Positions 49,608 through 60,245 of a stretch of DNA of 64,000 nucleotides are shown one piece after another. The notes under the pieces were generated by a model. It saw only the letters and a list, made by a program, of their open reading frames with translations, had not been told where the DNA came from and searched no databases. Numbering within the stretch: position 1 is the first letter of the stretch; each line of letters begins with the position of its first letter. The position numbers were made by a program, and so were the translations under genes. The stretch is from Saksenaea vasiformis B4078 (Eukaryota > Mucoromycota > Mucoromycetes > Mucorales > Saksenaeaceae). The stretch covers positions 1 to 64,000 of the forward strand of contig JNDT01002330.1 in the NCBI GenBank assembly GCA_000697055.1, written 5' to 3'.

Positions 49608-51315
49608 CACGCAAAAGAAAGAGAAAGGAGAATGAGATGCAGAATAAGTAAAGAAAAAGATAAAAAAAAAGTAGAATAAATATCTTTATATAGTTAAGAT
49701 GAAAGATGCAGAGAATGGGTGAAACAAAGAAGGAGAGAAAGAGAAGTAAAACAATTAGAATAAACCTCTCTCTCTCTGTCTGCCTTTTTCTCTCTTTTTT
49801 GTCTCTTTGCGGCACCCCACTTTTTTGTTTATCATTGCCGCCGCCCATTGCTTCTCTGTCTTTTAACTCCACTTTTCTCCTAAGAATGGTAGCAATTATA
49901 ACAAAACGTGCCTCGTTCGTTCGTTTTTTTTTCTTCAAAGCAAAATTTTAGCGCGGTAGATCATACTTGTCTCTCTCTCTCTCTCTCTTTTTATTTTATT
50001 CTATAGTAATAAAGAAGACGAACGTTTTTGTTTAGTCGTATTCTCACACACCTACTTTTTGTGTACTCATGACTGGAATTATTTATTGAATGATTTATAT
50101 CACTTACAAGGTCAATGTCCTCGAATAATTTTGGCGCAGTGCTTGGAAAAAAAAAAAAATCTTTGGCTGGGCTGGGTAACGATCACTGACATCTTCGCAT
50201 TTGTACTACTTCGGAACTCTCTCTCTCTCTCTCTTTCTCTTTTGCTCTCTATCACGAATGTTTGAACCAGACAGGTTGTTGTACTAGAATTTTTTTTCTT
50301 TTTTACTTTACCAATAATAATAATAATAAACACGTCATCCTATTGATTGGTTTTTAGACATTGCTATGTAGTAAATCAAGTCATTCCACGGATGCCACCC
50401 AAATCGACGCATGTTTGTGCTCCCACCAGCGTTTAGTGCGTCGCACTTTTAAAAGTCCGGAATTCAAGGGAGTACAAAAAGGTAAATCACGCCTCCGGGT
50501 GCAGATAAGGCAACTATATTCTTTTTATCCTTTGACCAAAAAAAAGAAAACAAACATGCCACACTTTTTTATTATAAAAAAGGAGGGAGGATTAAGCCTC
50601 GTTGAAAGTTTTAATGCAGCTGATTAGATTGTTTACTATCGAGAGGTACAAAGAAGAGATCTTGAGGAGGAGGCATGACCCACAATTGAACTAGACTGCA
50701 GTAAAGGAAGATTTAAGTTTCGCTTTTTACGGGATCTTAACAACCGGGAAGACGGAGGAGGGTAACCCACTTAAAAAGAATGCATGGTTTCATGATCAAG
50801 CAAGCAAGCTGCAGTCCTACCCATTCCTCCTCCTCCGAGCTCACGGATATCTTTGCTCCTCCAGGGTAAGACTGGTGCACAGCAATGCACGGAAACATGA
50901 CGTTATCTGTTAGTCTAGAAATCAATCCGTCATTTCCAAGCAGTAAGGAAAAAAAAGGGACGTGTCTCGAAAAAAAAAAAAAAAAAAAAGAAAAGGGTAC
51001 TGAAAGGTACCCGGATTTTCTTAATTCTCCACTGCATACTTGGATGACATCTTTAGCTCAGTAAAAGTGCCGCTTGTATCGTTAGGCGGAATCGTTCCGC
51101 TGATGACAATGGTTACACAAATCCCAAACAACGGTCTCTCTCTCTCTCTCTCTGTCTCTCAACCATGACATCGGCCAAAAATCCTAGATGAACATCTTTG
51201 CTTCTTCTTTTTTTTTTATATATATATAAAGATATTTATCTCACAGAAGATTAAGAAAAAAAAAGGAAAAAAAAGCAAGGTTTTTCCTTTTGGATAGGAA
51301 AAAATGATGAATGTA
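49608..51315. other. intergenic region with CT microsatellites
   Basis: About 1.7 kb. CT/TC repeats lie at about 49972-49990, 50215-50235 and 51133-51158, and an AAT repeat near 50313-50330. The kinase 5' UTR probably occupies the left end. No supported gene. Confidence 0.45.
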
Positions 51316-52933
51316 CTACAAGGAAGGTGTGTATGATGATAAAAGTGGAGGTAACATGACATCTTCTCTTCGTTGTTTTTCTGTTGTTGTACTGTCATCC
51401 CATAGAAAGGCCGTTAGAGGTCGAGCCATAATGGAACTCGTAGATGGTAAACCCTGCCAAGATTCGGTTCCATAGGGATAAGACTGTTGTTTGTCGTTTG
51501 ACACTGCTGTTCGATTATTACTACTACTACTGCTACTACTGGTGGGTAAGAATAAGGATGGTTCTGATCGATCCATTCGGTCTTCATATCGCATCGTCAG
51601 TAAGGGTGAACTTTTTTTCTTTTGTTTTTTGCTGGCATTACTGTAGGAAGAAGTAGTAGTAGTGGAAGAAGAAGAAGGGTGATGTGTCTAAAAATAAAAT
51701 AAAAAATGGTATGAGAAAAAAAAAAAAAGAGGGGAAAGAAAAAAAAGGTAGTCATCCATACCGAACGTTCTTGAGCCATATTGGTGTAGATCATGTAGGT
51801 GATGTATGCATGCATTGCATTTCTTTTAATTTTCGGGTTTTGCCGCTAAAAAATAAAATAAATATATAAGTTTATCATTGATCAACTAGGAATAAATTGT
51901 TCTTGTATATATATACCATTGACAAATACTGCATTGAGAACGAACTGGCGTCCTAATATGAAATAGATTGGTTGGGATATAAAATCAAAAAAAAAACATG
52001 TCATGTTGTCTTACCTGTCTGTTTCCTTCATCTTGTCTTCGCCACAAATACTCAGGCGCCTGGCCTTGGTGATGACGTCTTTCACTTTCGCCGATAGATG
52101 TATCGTTGTGGAATTTCCTCTTTTGATAACCTGCATAGGGCGAATTGTCTGCTGTTTGCTTCAACCCATCCTTTTTGCTTCTTCCTTTTTTTACCTTGAT
52201 TCTTTTCTTCATCTTCTTTATTCACCACTGCAGCAGCTGCAGCTAACATCATGATTGGATCTGCTTGATCTTTTTTTTTTTGTTTTTTTTCCCTGAGAAA
52301 TGAGACTTTTCTGAACCCGATGACTTTTTTTCTTTACCTTTTTCCATCACGCGGCCACTGTCGTCGATCGATTGGTCTTTTTGCTAAAAATTGAATTCCC
52401 CAGAATGAGATTCCAACATAACAGTTTCTCCTTTTTCCAATGCCGCAAAGTCAGTAGACTCACAGATGTCAATGCAGGAGACGAGGGTGAATCATCATCA
52501 TTGCCTACAAAGAAAAAAAAAAGAGAGAAGAAACAAGGTTTAGCAAAAAAAAAAAAGGGAATTGAGTTCAAAACCCTTTTTTGGTACCCAGTAGATTGCT
52601 TATAGACATGGAGTTACCACTCCCGCTCGAACTGGTACTACTTGTACTGCTACTACGACTACAACTGGGCATCGACTCGGTATCGACAGTTTCTTTGATA
52701 ACGATTTGGTCTGTTTGATCATGGTTTGCCAAAGCTATCAGAATATAACCGGCTTCTGCATCGTCTGTATTTAGTTCAACAGGGTTTACATTCATGTTGT
52801 CTTTGAATGAAGTGACATGGCGTGCTGCTGAAGAACGAGGTTGAACTTTAGGTGGATACTCTTGAAGCATCAGGTGAGCCATGAAGTTGGAAGAGGAATG
52901 ACGACTTGGAAGTTTACAGTAAGAGATAGACAT
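51316..52933 (-). CDS. unknown Ser/Thr-rich protein, possibly a nuclear regulator
   Basis: Eight exons join in frame (52588-52933, 52464-52504, 52338-52383, 52263-52195, 52015-52130, 51917-51952, 51762-51845, 51316-51687), giving 369 residues. I do not recognise the family. Visible parts are an N-terminal half with EAGYILIALANHD, a poly-Ser stretch ending in SMSISNLLGNDDD (a short hydrophobic SISNLL motif seen in several fungal transcription regulators), an Ala-rich helix PIMMLAAAAAVV, a basic segment APEYLWRRQDEGNRQ, a helical NAMHAYITYMIYTNMAQERS, and a Ser/Asn-rich C terminus. No signal peptide or membrane segment is evident. A nuclear or signalling role is inferred from composition only. 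That eight small exons close without a stop supports a real gene. Confidence 0.7.
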
Positions 52934-54565
52934 AAAGAAGAAGAACAATAAAAAAAGAAAAGAGAGAGAGAAAGAGAGAAAAAAGGAAGAAGAAGAAGAA
53001 GAAGAAGAAAAGGGAAAAAGAAAAAAAAAAGGTTAAGTGAAGAGATATGTATAGACAGGGTCACTTGGAACTTTTTTTAATAACTTTTGGGCAAAGGAGT
53101 CGAAAAAAAAAATAATCGCACTGTGTAGGATCGTGCGCTCTTGTGTAACCACCTAAAGTTCGCAATGACCTGTCGTCAAAAATTTGCATCTGATGAGTAA
53201 AAAACAACCTACCTACTACTACTACTACTACTATACTACTGCCATACATACGATAAGAATTCCCACTTTCAACTCATTCTCTCTCTCTTTCATCCTATCA
53301 TTTACCACCTGACTCTTATCATTTCCACTCACTCTATACTTACTTTACTCATCCCTCATTCCCAGATACGGAATCACAAACCGGGAAGAATGCTGCTGTA
53401 CGGCTAAATTATTTTCTTCATCTCCCTGTTTGTTTGCCGATCTCCTTGGGCATATATATGACTATATCAAATGGTCATTTTATATAGTTTATCATGCACG
53501 CATGTACAGACACGTTCTCCGAATTTCAAGTGAATCCGGGGATAATGTAGGGTGTTCTATACTAAAGGTAAACTGAAAGGGTGGCAATTCACTTCTCGTA
53601 TTTTTTTTTATCAGATGACACAAAAAGGAACTCGTTTCAATCCATTGCACATGTTTCATCCTCATACTGATCAGCCACGATACAAAAGGAAAAAAGAAAG
53701 AAAAAAAAAAGAGAGAGAGAGAGAGAAAGAAAGAAAGAAAGAGAACACCTGCTTCCTCCCTATTCATTCAATTGGAATAAAAACTTGTTTTGTACGAATG
53801 CTTTTTTTTTCGCAGTTCTCAAAGAAATAACATTTACAATGATTCACTCCTCGGACATATCAATGCGTCGATCAGTATCAGACACAAAAAAAAATCTCCC
53901 TCCTAGTAGTACTCATTATCAGTAGTTTTAAATGTACAAATACAAATTTCCTTGTAATTCATGTACATGTAACTTGTAAACCTTCTCTTTTTTCGTTCCA
54001 AAAAGAATATTCTTCAGTTTTATTGATGAATGAGCCGTCCATAGAAAGGAAAGAATGAATACACGGTCAAGCTAAATGTCCGCCACTTGAATCTAAAAAT
54101 ACTACAAATAAAAAAGTGATATCCACCGTGAATCAATCGTATTGACACATTCACATGCTACATTCAAGCGAAAAACCTTTTACTTTGAATGATGGGAAAA
54201 ATGTGTCCGAGGGGTTAACGTTGTATTAATCCCATCATTTCATGGGAATCCAGGTACAAGATCTGCTAATCGAGGTCCTTTATGAATTAAAATGGTAGAC
54301 TTAACAAACTAACATTGACAATAATAAATCCCCATAGAGGTAAACAATTCATAGAAAAGAAAGCAAAAGAGAAACGGTAGATCATCACCTTTTTTATTTA
54401 TTTTTGAATTCAGAGACAGAGAGAGAGAGAGAAAGAGTGCGCGGGGCGGAGGGTGACCGTCAACGAAATTTGAACTGTCCAATGGCATGTTGACAAGGAA
54501 AGACCGCGCTTTTTATTTCTCTTCTGGGAACGAGAGAGAACAGCTAACGGAGACGATCCCTGATC
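52934..54565. other. divergent intergenic region
   Basis: About 1.6 kb between the Ser-rich gene and SEC63. It contains GAA/GA tracts near 52970-53030, a TAC repeat at about 53205-53237 and a GAAA-type tract near 53690-53740. No supported ORF. Confidence 0.45.
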
Positions 54566-57193
54566 ATGGCTCAGTATACCTACGACGAGGAGGGATTCAA
54601 TTTCTACTATTTCCTATTGTCTGTCCTCTTGTTGTGCCTTGTACCTTCTACAGGCATACTTTTGTACTCTGGATGGAAAACATCAAGTAAGACTCCTCCT
54701 CCTTCCATCGTCCTGCTCTGCCCTGCCCTGCTCGTCACTGACATATTACATTAGAAAAAAGTAACAGTGAAAACTGGTGTCAATGTGGAGCGTGTGTACA
54801 AGGAAGAAAGAAACTTGATCGTAGCCGCTCAGGTTCCTTCGTCAGACAATTCGCCAATCCAAAGTAAGACTCCCTTGACAAAAGTGAACTTGTTCATCAA
54901 ACATGTCCCATTAGAATCATTTTTATCGTGTTGGGTTGGATAGCTGTTGTCCTTCTAGCCTACCAGGTATCGCAAGCTGAACCTGCCAAAGCTCGCTGGG
55001 ACCCCTATCAGATCTTGGGTTTGCAAGAGGTAAAAAAAAAAAAAAGCAACACTTTACAACAATGGACCCGCGTTTTTTTTTTAACCATGTTGGGATATAA
55101 TCAGGGTGCTGAATTGCCGGAAATCAAAAAAGTATACAAAAAACTGTCGCTCGTCTATCATCCAGATAAGGCACAGCCTGGCATGGAAAGAGAGTCAGAA
55201 GAACGCTTTATTGAAATTAGCAAAGCCTATCAAGTGTACGTTGAAGCAAATTTAGCAATGAATCACTTCAGCTCACCTCGTGCTTTTCTTTTTATCTCTC
55301 TCTAGCCTGACTAACGATGATATTCGCCAAAACTATGAAATGTATGGCCATCCCGATGGTAAACAATCCTTTACCATGGGTGTTGCTCTGCCAAAGAACT
55401 TGGTCGAAGGAACCAACAGCAAATTTGTCCTGGCTTTCTATGCACTTGTCTTTGGTTTGGGCTTGCCATACTATATTGTAAGTTAAACAAAAAAAATGCA
55501 AACCGATGAAGTCTTGCTCACACTTCCGCTTCTAGGCAAGTTGGTGGTACAACTCAAGAAGATATACAAAAGACAAGATTCTGAATGCAACCATGGCCGT
55601 CTTTGTCAAAGGCCTCAAGGAAACCGCTGAGTTCAAGGGTAAGCAGCAGTCAACCCGTCTTTGACTAGGCCCCCATTGTAACAATCTATCTGTCTCTTAG
55701 ATATCGTTAAACTGCTTGCTGGTGCCCATGAATTTAAGGAAAACACAGATATGCGTGCTGGTGAAGAAAAGACATTGAAGTCAATTGACGTTCTGGTTGG
55801 CGAAGAAATGGAAAATAGATTCGGCGAGAAATACGAACGCATAAATGAAGTACGTCTAAATGAGGGCTCTAGGTTGTAGAATTGTATCATACTTATTCGT
55901 TGTGACAGAGTCTTCCTCCTTATCGTAACAAGGCTCGCACGTTGTTGTATGCTTACTTTTTGCGATTGGATCTCAGCGCCAAAATTACGACAGGCAATGT
56001 CCATCAGCTCGAGAAAGGTAAAAGAAAATGGGCAAAGCAGGAGAAAAAAAAAGCAAATAGTTGACCTTTTTGGCATGATTAGATCAACGTTTCATTGTGG
56101 AGAAGTCTATCCATCTCCTTCAAGGTCTTTTGCAAATTGCCATTGTCAAGCAATGGTTGAGTGTCGCCGTTGGTATCATGGATGTACAACAGTTCTTAAT
56201 GCAAGCTACCCATCCTGGTGATTCCTCTATCAAACAATTGCCCCATGTCAATAACACCATTGTACGTAAACTCTTGCGATCCAAGAAGAACCTGCGATCC
56301 GTCAAGCAACTGCTTGATATGTCTGAATCCGAACGCAAAGAAGCTCTCCAATGTGTGGATAAGGAACAGTACTTGGACATCGTTGATGTTTCCAACCGCG
56401 TTCCTAAGCTTTCCGTACGCAAAGCTGTATTCAAGGGTAAGCAAAATATAGAAACATTTCGAAATGATCAAGTTGCTGACAACGCATGGGATGCCCAGTT
56501 GTTGGAGATCAGATCGTGACAACAGGTGCCATCATTACCTTTGTGCTCAAATTGAAGAACGGCCAAGCGGTGAGCGTCGAGACAGAAGAGACAGCCCAGG
56601 AAAGCGATGATGATTTGGAAGAAATGGATGACAAGAAGGATGAGCCAAAAGAACGTCTTCCTCTTGCACACACACCTTTCTATCCCGGTGTAAGTTGACA
56701 TGATTGTGGTACCTGCAGACACAGGGCTCCTGACATCTTTTTTTTTTTGGGTAAATAGGAGAAGAAACCCTACTGGTGGATTTTCCTGGGTGACCCAAAG
56801 GTCAACCGAATCCTTGTTCCCCCTTGCAAAGTTACCGATATTGTTGATACACGAACCATCCGTATTCCCTTCGCTGGTCCTCCTAAACCTGGCACTTACA
56901 CCTTCTCCCTGTTTGTTAAATCCGACACATACAACGGCACTGACATCATTCAAGACATCAACCTGACTATTCAAGATCCATCGGATTTGCCACCTGAAGA
57001 GGAAGTGGACGATACGATTTCAGAGCCTGACGAGGACTCCATTGCTGGTCAAATGAAGATGATGCGTGAACAGGGTCTGGCATCTACCTTGGCTGGTGGT
57101 TCAAAGCAAAACCCCAAGGGCAAAGGAAAAGCCCAAGACGAGGATGATTCCTCATCTGACAGTGATTCTGACAGCAGCAGTGACGAAGAATAA
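54566..57193 (+). CDS. SEC63: ER translocation protein SEC63
   Basis: Eleven exons join in frame (54566-54686, 54755-54863, 54915-55029, 55105-55235, 55306-55477, 55536-55638, 55701-55849, 55909-56017, 56083-56436, 56499-56689, 56759-57193), giving 662 residues. Order: an N-terminal membrane segment (FYYFLLSVLLLCLVP), a Cys-containing loop (WCQCGACVQGRKK), a second membrane segment (IIFIVLGWIAVVLLAYQV), a lumenal J domain with HPD at 134-136, a third membrane segment (FVLAFYALVFGLGLPYYI), then the cytosolic Sec63/Brl domain and an acidic, Ser/Asp-rich tail (residues about 615-662). SEC63 recruits Kar2/BiP to the Sec61 channel for post-translational import; the acidic tail is the part that binds Sec62 in yeast. 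The alternative acceptor at 56474 would give a stop, so 56499 is used. Confidence 0.95.
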
Positions 57194-58460
57194 ATGGTGT
57201 AGTAGAGAAAGTTTATATCGTTCATGTATACACAAATTGTCACTTTTTTTTTGGAATTTTGAGGAGATGCAATAGTGAATGTAGATGTAAATACAGGAGG
57301 TCTTTTTTTTTCTTCTTCTTTTTCTGTTACTGGATTTTTCTCATGACTTCGCGTTTATTTGAAGATATTTGGCGTTACTTCCAGATAAACTCTGCGTTTT
57401 GAAGTACGTAATTTTTTATACGTTCATCCGATGTTATGATTTGCGTGTCATACTCTTCTTCCACGTCATATTTATGTCAAAGAACGTGTCAAAGATAGGA
57501 CTCGTTTATCCTGTGTCAAAGATAGGGTTCTTTGTCTCATGCAAAAGGCGTGGCAATGACCGGATTTTTTTTTTTTTTACATCATGCCAAAGGGAGTGTG
57601 AAAGGTACGTACAAGCTTTTTGGTCTCATGCAAAGGATGAATCAGTGATCGGATCCTTTTGACAAATACAAACGGTGTCTCAGAAACAGGATTCCTTGGT
57701 TTCATGCAAAAGACGTGCTGAAGATAGGTTTCTTTTATCTCAGATAACGGAAAGTGATGCATATTTAAAGCGAGCACTTCTTTTTCCTTTGTTTTCTTCT
57801 TCTTTGGCTCTGTTGGTACAAACATCCCCGGTACGGATGTCAACTTTATATTACATATCCAGGATCACTCATGTTTTCTGTATGCCGTTTAGGCTGCACG
57901 ACTGCTGTCCTGAACCGTCTTGGCTGTGTTGGTGCTTTACGCCCTTCACTCAAGTAAGCAAACGTTGTCACACACACTCAGGATCGCTCATGGTCCGCAT
58001 TGGGTCCTCCCCACCTCTCGCCGTCCCCCCCGCCTCAGGTGTGAGGCAGGCCGCCGTTAGTTGTACGGTTAATACCCTTCGGGGTTAATTGAAATGATAT
58101 GCGAACTATTTACTCCATTTACTAACCATGAATTATTTTTTTATGCTGCCCGAAACAATTTTGGGTCCGCTGAAGACCAAGTTCATACAGCTTGATTACT
58201 CTTCTGATGTAAAACTAGTGTATTGATGGCTGCATATTCAATTCTTCTTTAGCGCAAACTTGCCTCTTCAGAGATGCAAGACTTATTCAGTGTAGCGTAA
58301 AAGGTAATTCAATAAACAATATGACGGAATGGGACTCCTTGTCACATAGGACAACATAGAGAGACATGACGGAAGACAAGAAGAAGAAGAAGAAGAAACG
58401 CATTGTTAATTAATCATACGCTATGTTTAAAACGGGAACTGTCAAGATTAAAAAAAAAAG
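57194..58460. other. convergent spacer with imperfect repeats
   Basis: About 1.27 kb between the stops of SEC63 and ESS2. Its left half carries degenerate repeats (see separate entry). The motif CAGGATCRCTCATG occurs near 57860 and 57980. A GC-richer patch lies around 58000-58085. No coding frame supported. Confidence 0.45.
57481..57745. repeat. degenerate tandem repeats, period about 75-95 bp
   Basis: Copies of GTGTCAAAGATAGG occur near 57487 and 57514, with diverged forms near 57676 and 57716. A TTTGTCTCATGCAAAAGGCG-like block recurs near 57531, 57619 and 57697, each followed 15-25 bases later by a RATGACCGGAT or GTGATCGGAT-like string in the first two. Copies are clearly related but decayed. 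Confidence 0.6.
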
Positions 58461-59935
58461 TTATTTCTGAATAGGTGTGGCTCCTGCACGAAAGAGGGGG
58501 GTCGGTGTGGCACCAGGCATTCTTGAGGGTGCTATAGAAAAGTCAGCAAATGACATAATTCCATGGCATGACTTACTTCGTCTCGAGGATGAACCACCAT
58601 AGGACGATCGTAGGGCTGCGTCAAACCCAAGCGGGTAGGGTGTGTTGCTTCGTCGCAAGAGATGTTGCGCCGCTGGGGACATGAGTCCAGCTCTAATCAT
58701 ACATGTGTTTATCCTTTTGTTCATTAACTAAAACCACCCCCCAAATCCTTACCCTGTCCGTGGTGTCCCTCGAATGACACGTTCTCTTTCGCTTGTTTTC
58801 TTTCGATAGGCTCTTGATGCTTTTTCCGAGAGCCGCATACCCAATTCCTCTCTTTTCGATACCTTGGGTAAAGAAAAGCGCGGTCCTGATATTCGTCTAA
58901 GTCTACCAGCACTGGTTTTTTTTTCTTTTTTACCTGGTGTTTCTGATCCTTGTATCAGCATCGGTGTGCCTTCCACGGAACCCCAAGTCATGATAGGGGT
59001 TCCCATACGTGTAGGACTCAAGGTGGGTGTGGATGGCACAAGGTTATATCCCCGAAATTCTGAGGTGGGTGTCCCTTCCGCATCTTAAAGAGAAGGAGAT
59101 TTCTTGTTATGCTTTGTTCAAGTACCAGATAACTTTTTTTTTACTTTTTTACCTCCACTTAGTTGACGCCACGGGGTGAAAGAGCCTTTCTGTGCTGCTA
59201 CATCGGACGGAGCCATAAGGCCTGCTGCTTGCTGCTAGTCAACATGGACAACAACAACAAGGTAAGTCCCAATCTACTTACTGCTTGCCTTTTTCCCTTA
59301 CCGTGTCTTTGTCTAGTTGCGTGTTTACATAGGCGATGGCTTTGGGAGCGGCTCGGGAATCTTTTTCATTCAAATGCGATTGACTAGGACCTTCAGGAAA
59401 ATACATGAGTGCATTCTTGGCATTGAATCGCCATGTGCCAGGTTTCGCATCGCCTGCTTCGATTAATTTAAGATGGGTTTCCTGATCGCCAATACGTAGG
59501 CGATTGGAGGAATCAAATATCCATTTAAACTTTTCCTTGCGTTTGGCGTTTGCTTTTTCGAGCAGATCCGCAAACGATGCATTGTCCTCGCTTTTGATAA
59601 GCGAACGTTAGGTTGCGCTGACGAAGTAAATGAACTCGCCTGGTGTAGAGAGTTTGGAACTGATCCAGTGACAAGTTGAGATTAACTCGTTCGGCCAAGC
59701 GTAAAGCGCTGTCATTGTAATAATTCTGGGTACCTGCAAGCCAATGCTTTTAGCTGCGGTATAAAGAAAGAAAAAAACCTCAGTACGTACTGGCTCGAGG
59801 TGTGTTTGTTCGATCCTGGTAGCCATCTTGATTCCTTAATTTAGCGAGATGAGGAAAGAAATCACGCTCAATAATAAAACTGATCGCTTCGGTATAAGTA
59901 TCTTCATCCAACACTACAGGTGTCACGCTCGTCAT
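58461..59935 (-). CDS. ESS2: ESS2/Bis1 (DGCR14) splicing-associated protein
   Basis: Eight exons join in frame (59791-59935, 59640-59733, 59302-59590, 59153-59234, 58934-59083, 58753-58885, 58577-58692, 58461-58531), giving 359 residues. Family landmarks are VVLDEDTYTEAISFIIERDFFP at the N terminus, SLDQFQTLYTSEDNASFADLLE, KPGTWRFNAKNALMYFPEG, GTPIMTWGSVEGTPMLI and GPRFSLPKVSKREELG. ESS2 is a conserved nuclear protein associated with the C-complex spliceosome; fission-yeast Bis1 is the fungal counterpart. It is shorter than human ESS2 because the linker regions are reduced. The intron 59591-59639 has a GC donor (AG/GCGAGT); reading through it would lose the family frame, so a GC-AG intron is required. 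Confidence 0.9.
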
Positions 59936-60245
59936 TGTGGTAAAACAAAAAGGGTTTAAAAAAAACAGGTGGACACTCCCGTCCGTGATTTGCAGCTTGG
60001 TACAAGTGACTGTCCATTTGTGTCGAAGACACACTTTCAATGCAACACGGATACTGTATGCTGAGTTGTTATTAAGAGGTTTCCCTCGGGCACTCCCAAG
60101 AGAACACGCTATAATCCTACTGGAAAATAAGGGCCGTTGATGTACCTAATACACGTTGATATCAATTGATGATAACCTATACTGCGTGTGTGTAAAAATC
60201 CCTACTGTACCTTCGCAGGTAATCATCGGCTTATAAGATTGATCC
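59936..60245. other. spacer upstream of ESS2
   Basis: About 310 bases between the ESS2 start and the 3' end of the decayed nuclease-like gene. No coding frame seen. Confidence 0.4.

Noticed and set aside
51900..51990. alternative frame in the Ser-rich gene reading ILGRQFVLNAVFVNG
   Set aside because: It meets a stop after the next junction, while the chosen frame links eight exons without interruption.
56474..56519. alternative SEC63 acceptor at 56473/56474
   Set aside because: It leads to a stop within 16 codons, whereas the site at 56499 restores the conserved frame.
57481..57745. possible CRISPR array
   Set aside because: Repeats are diverged and unevenly spaced, and the DNA is eukaryotic; no cas genes.
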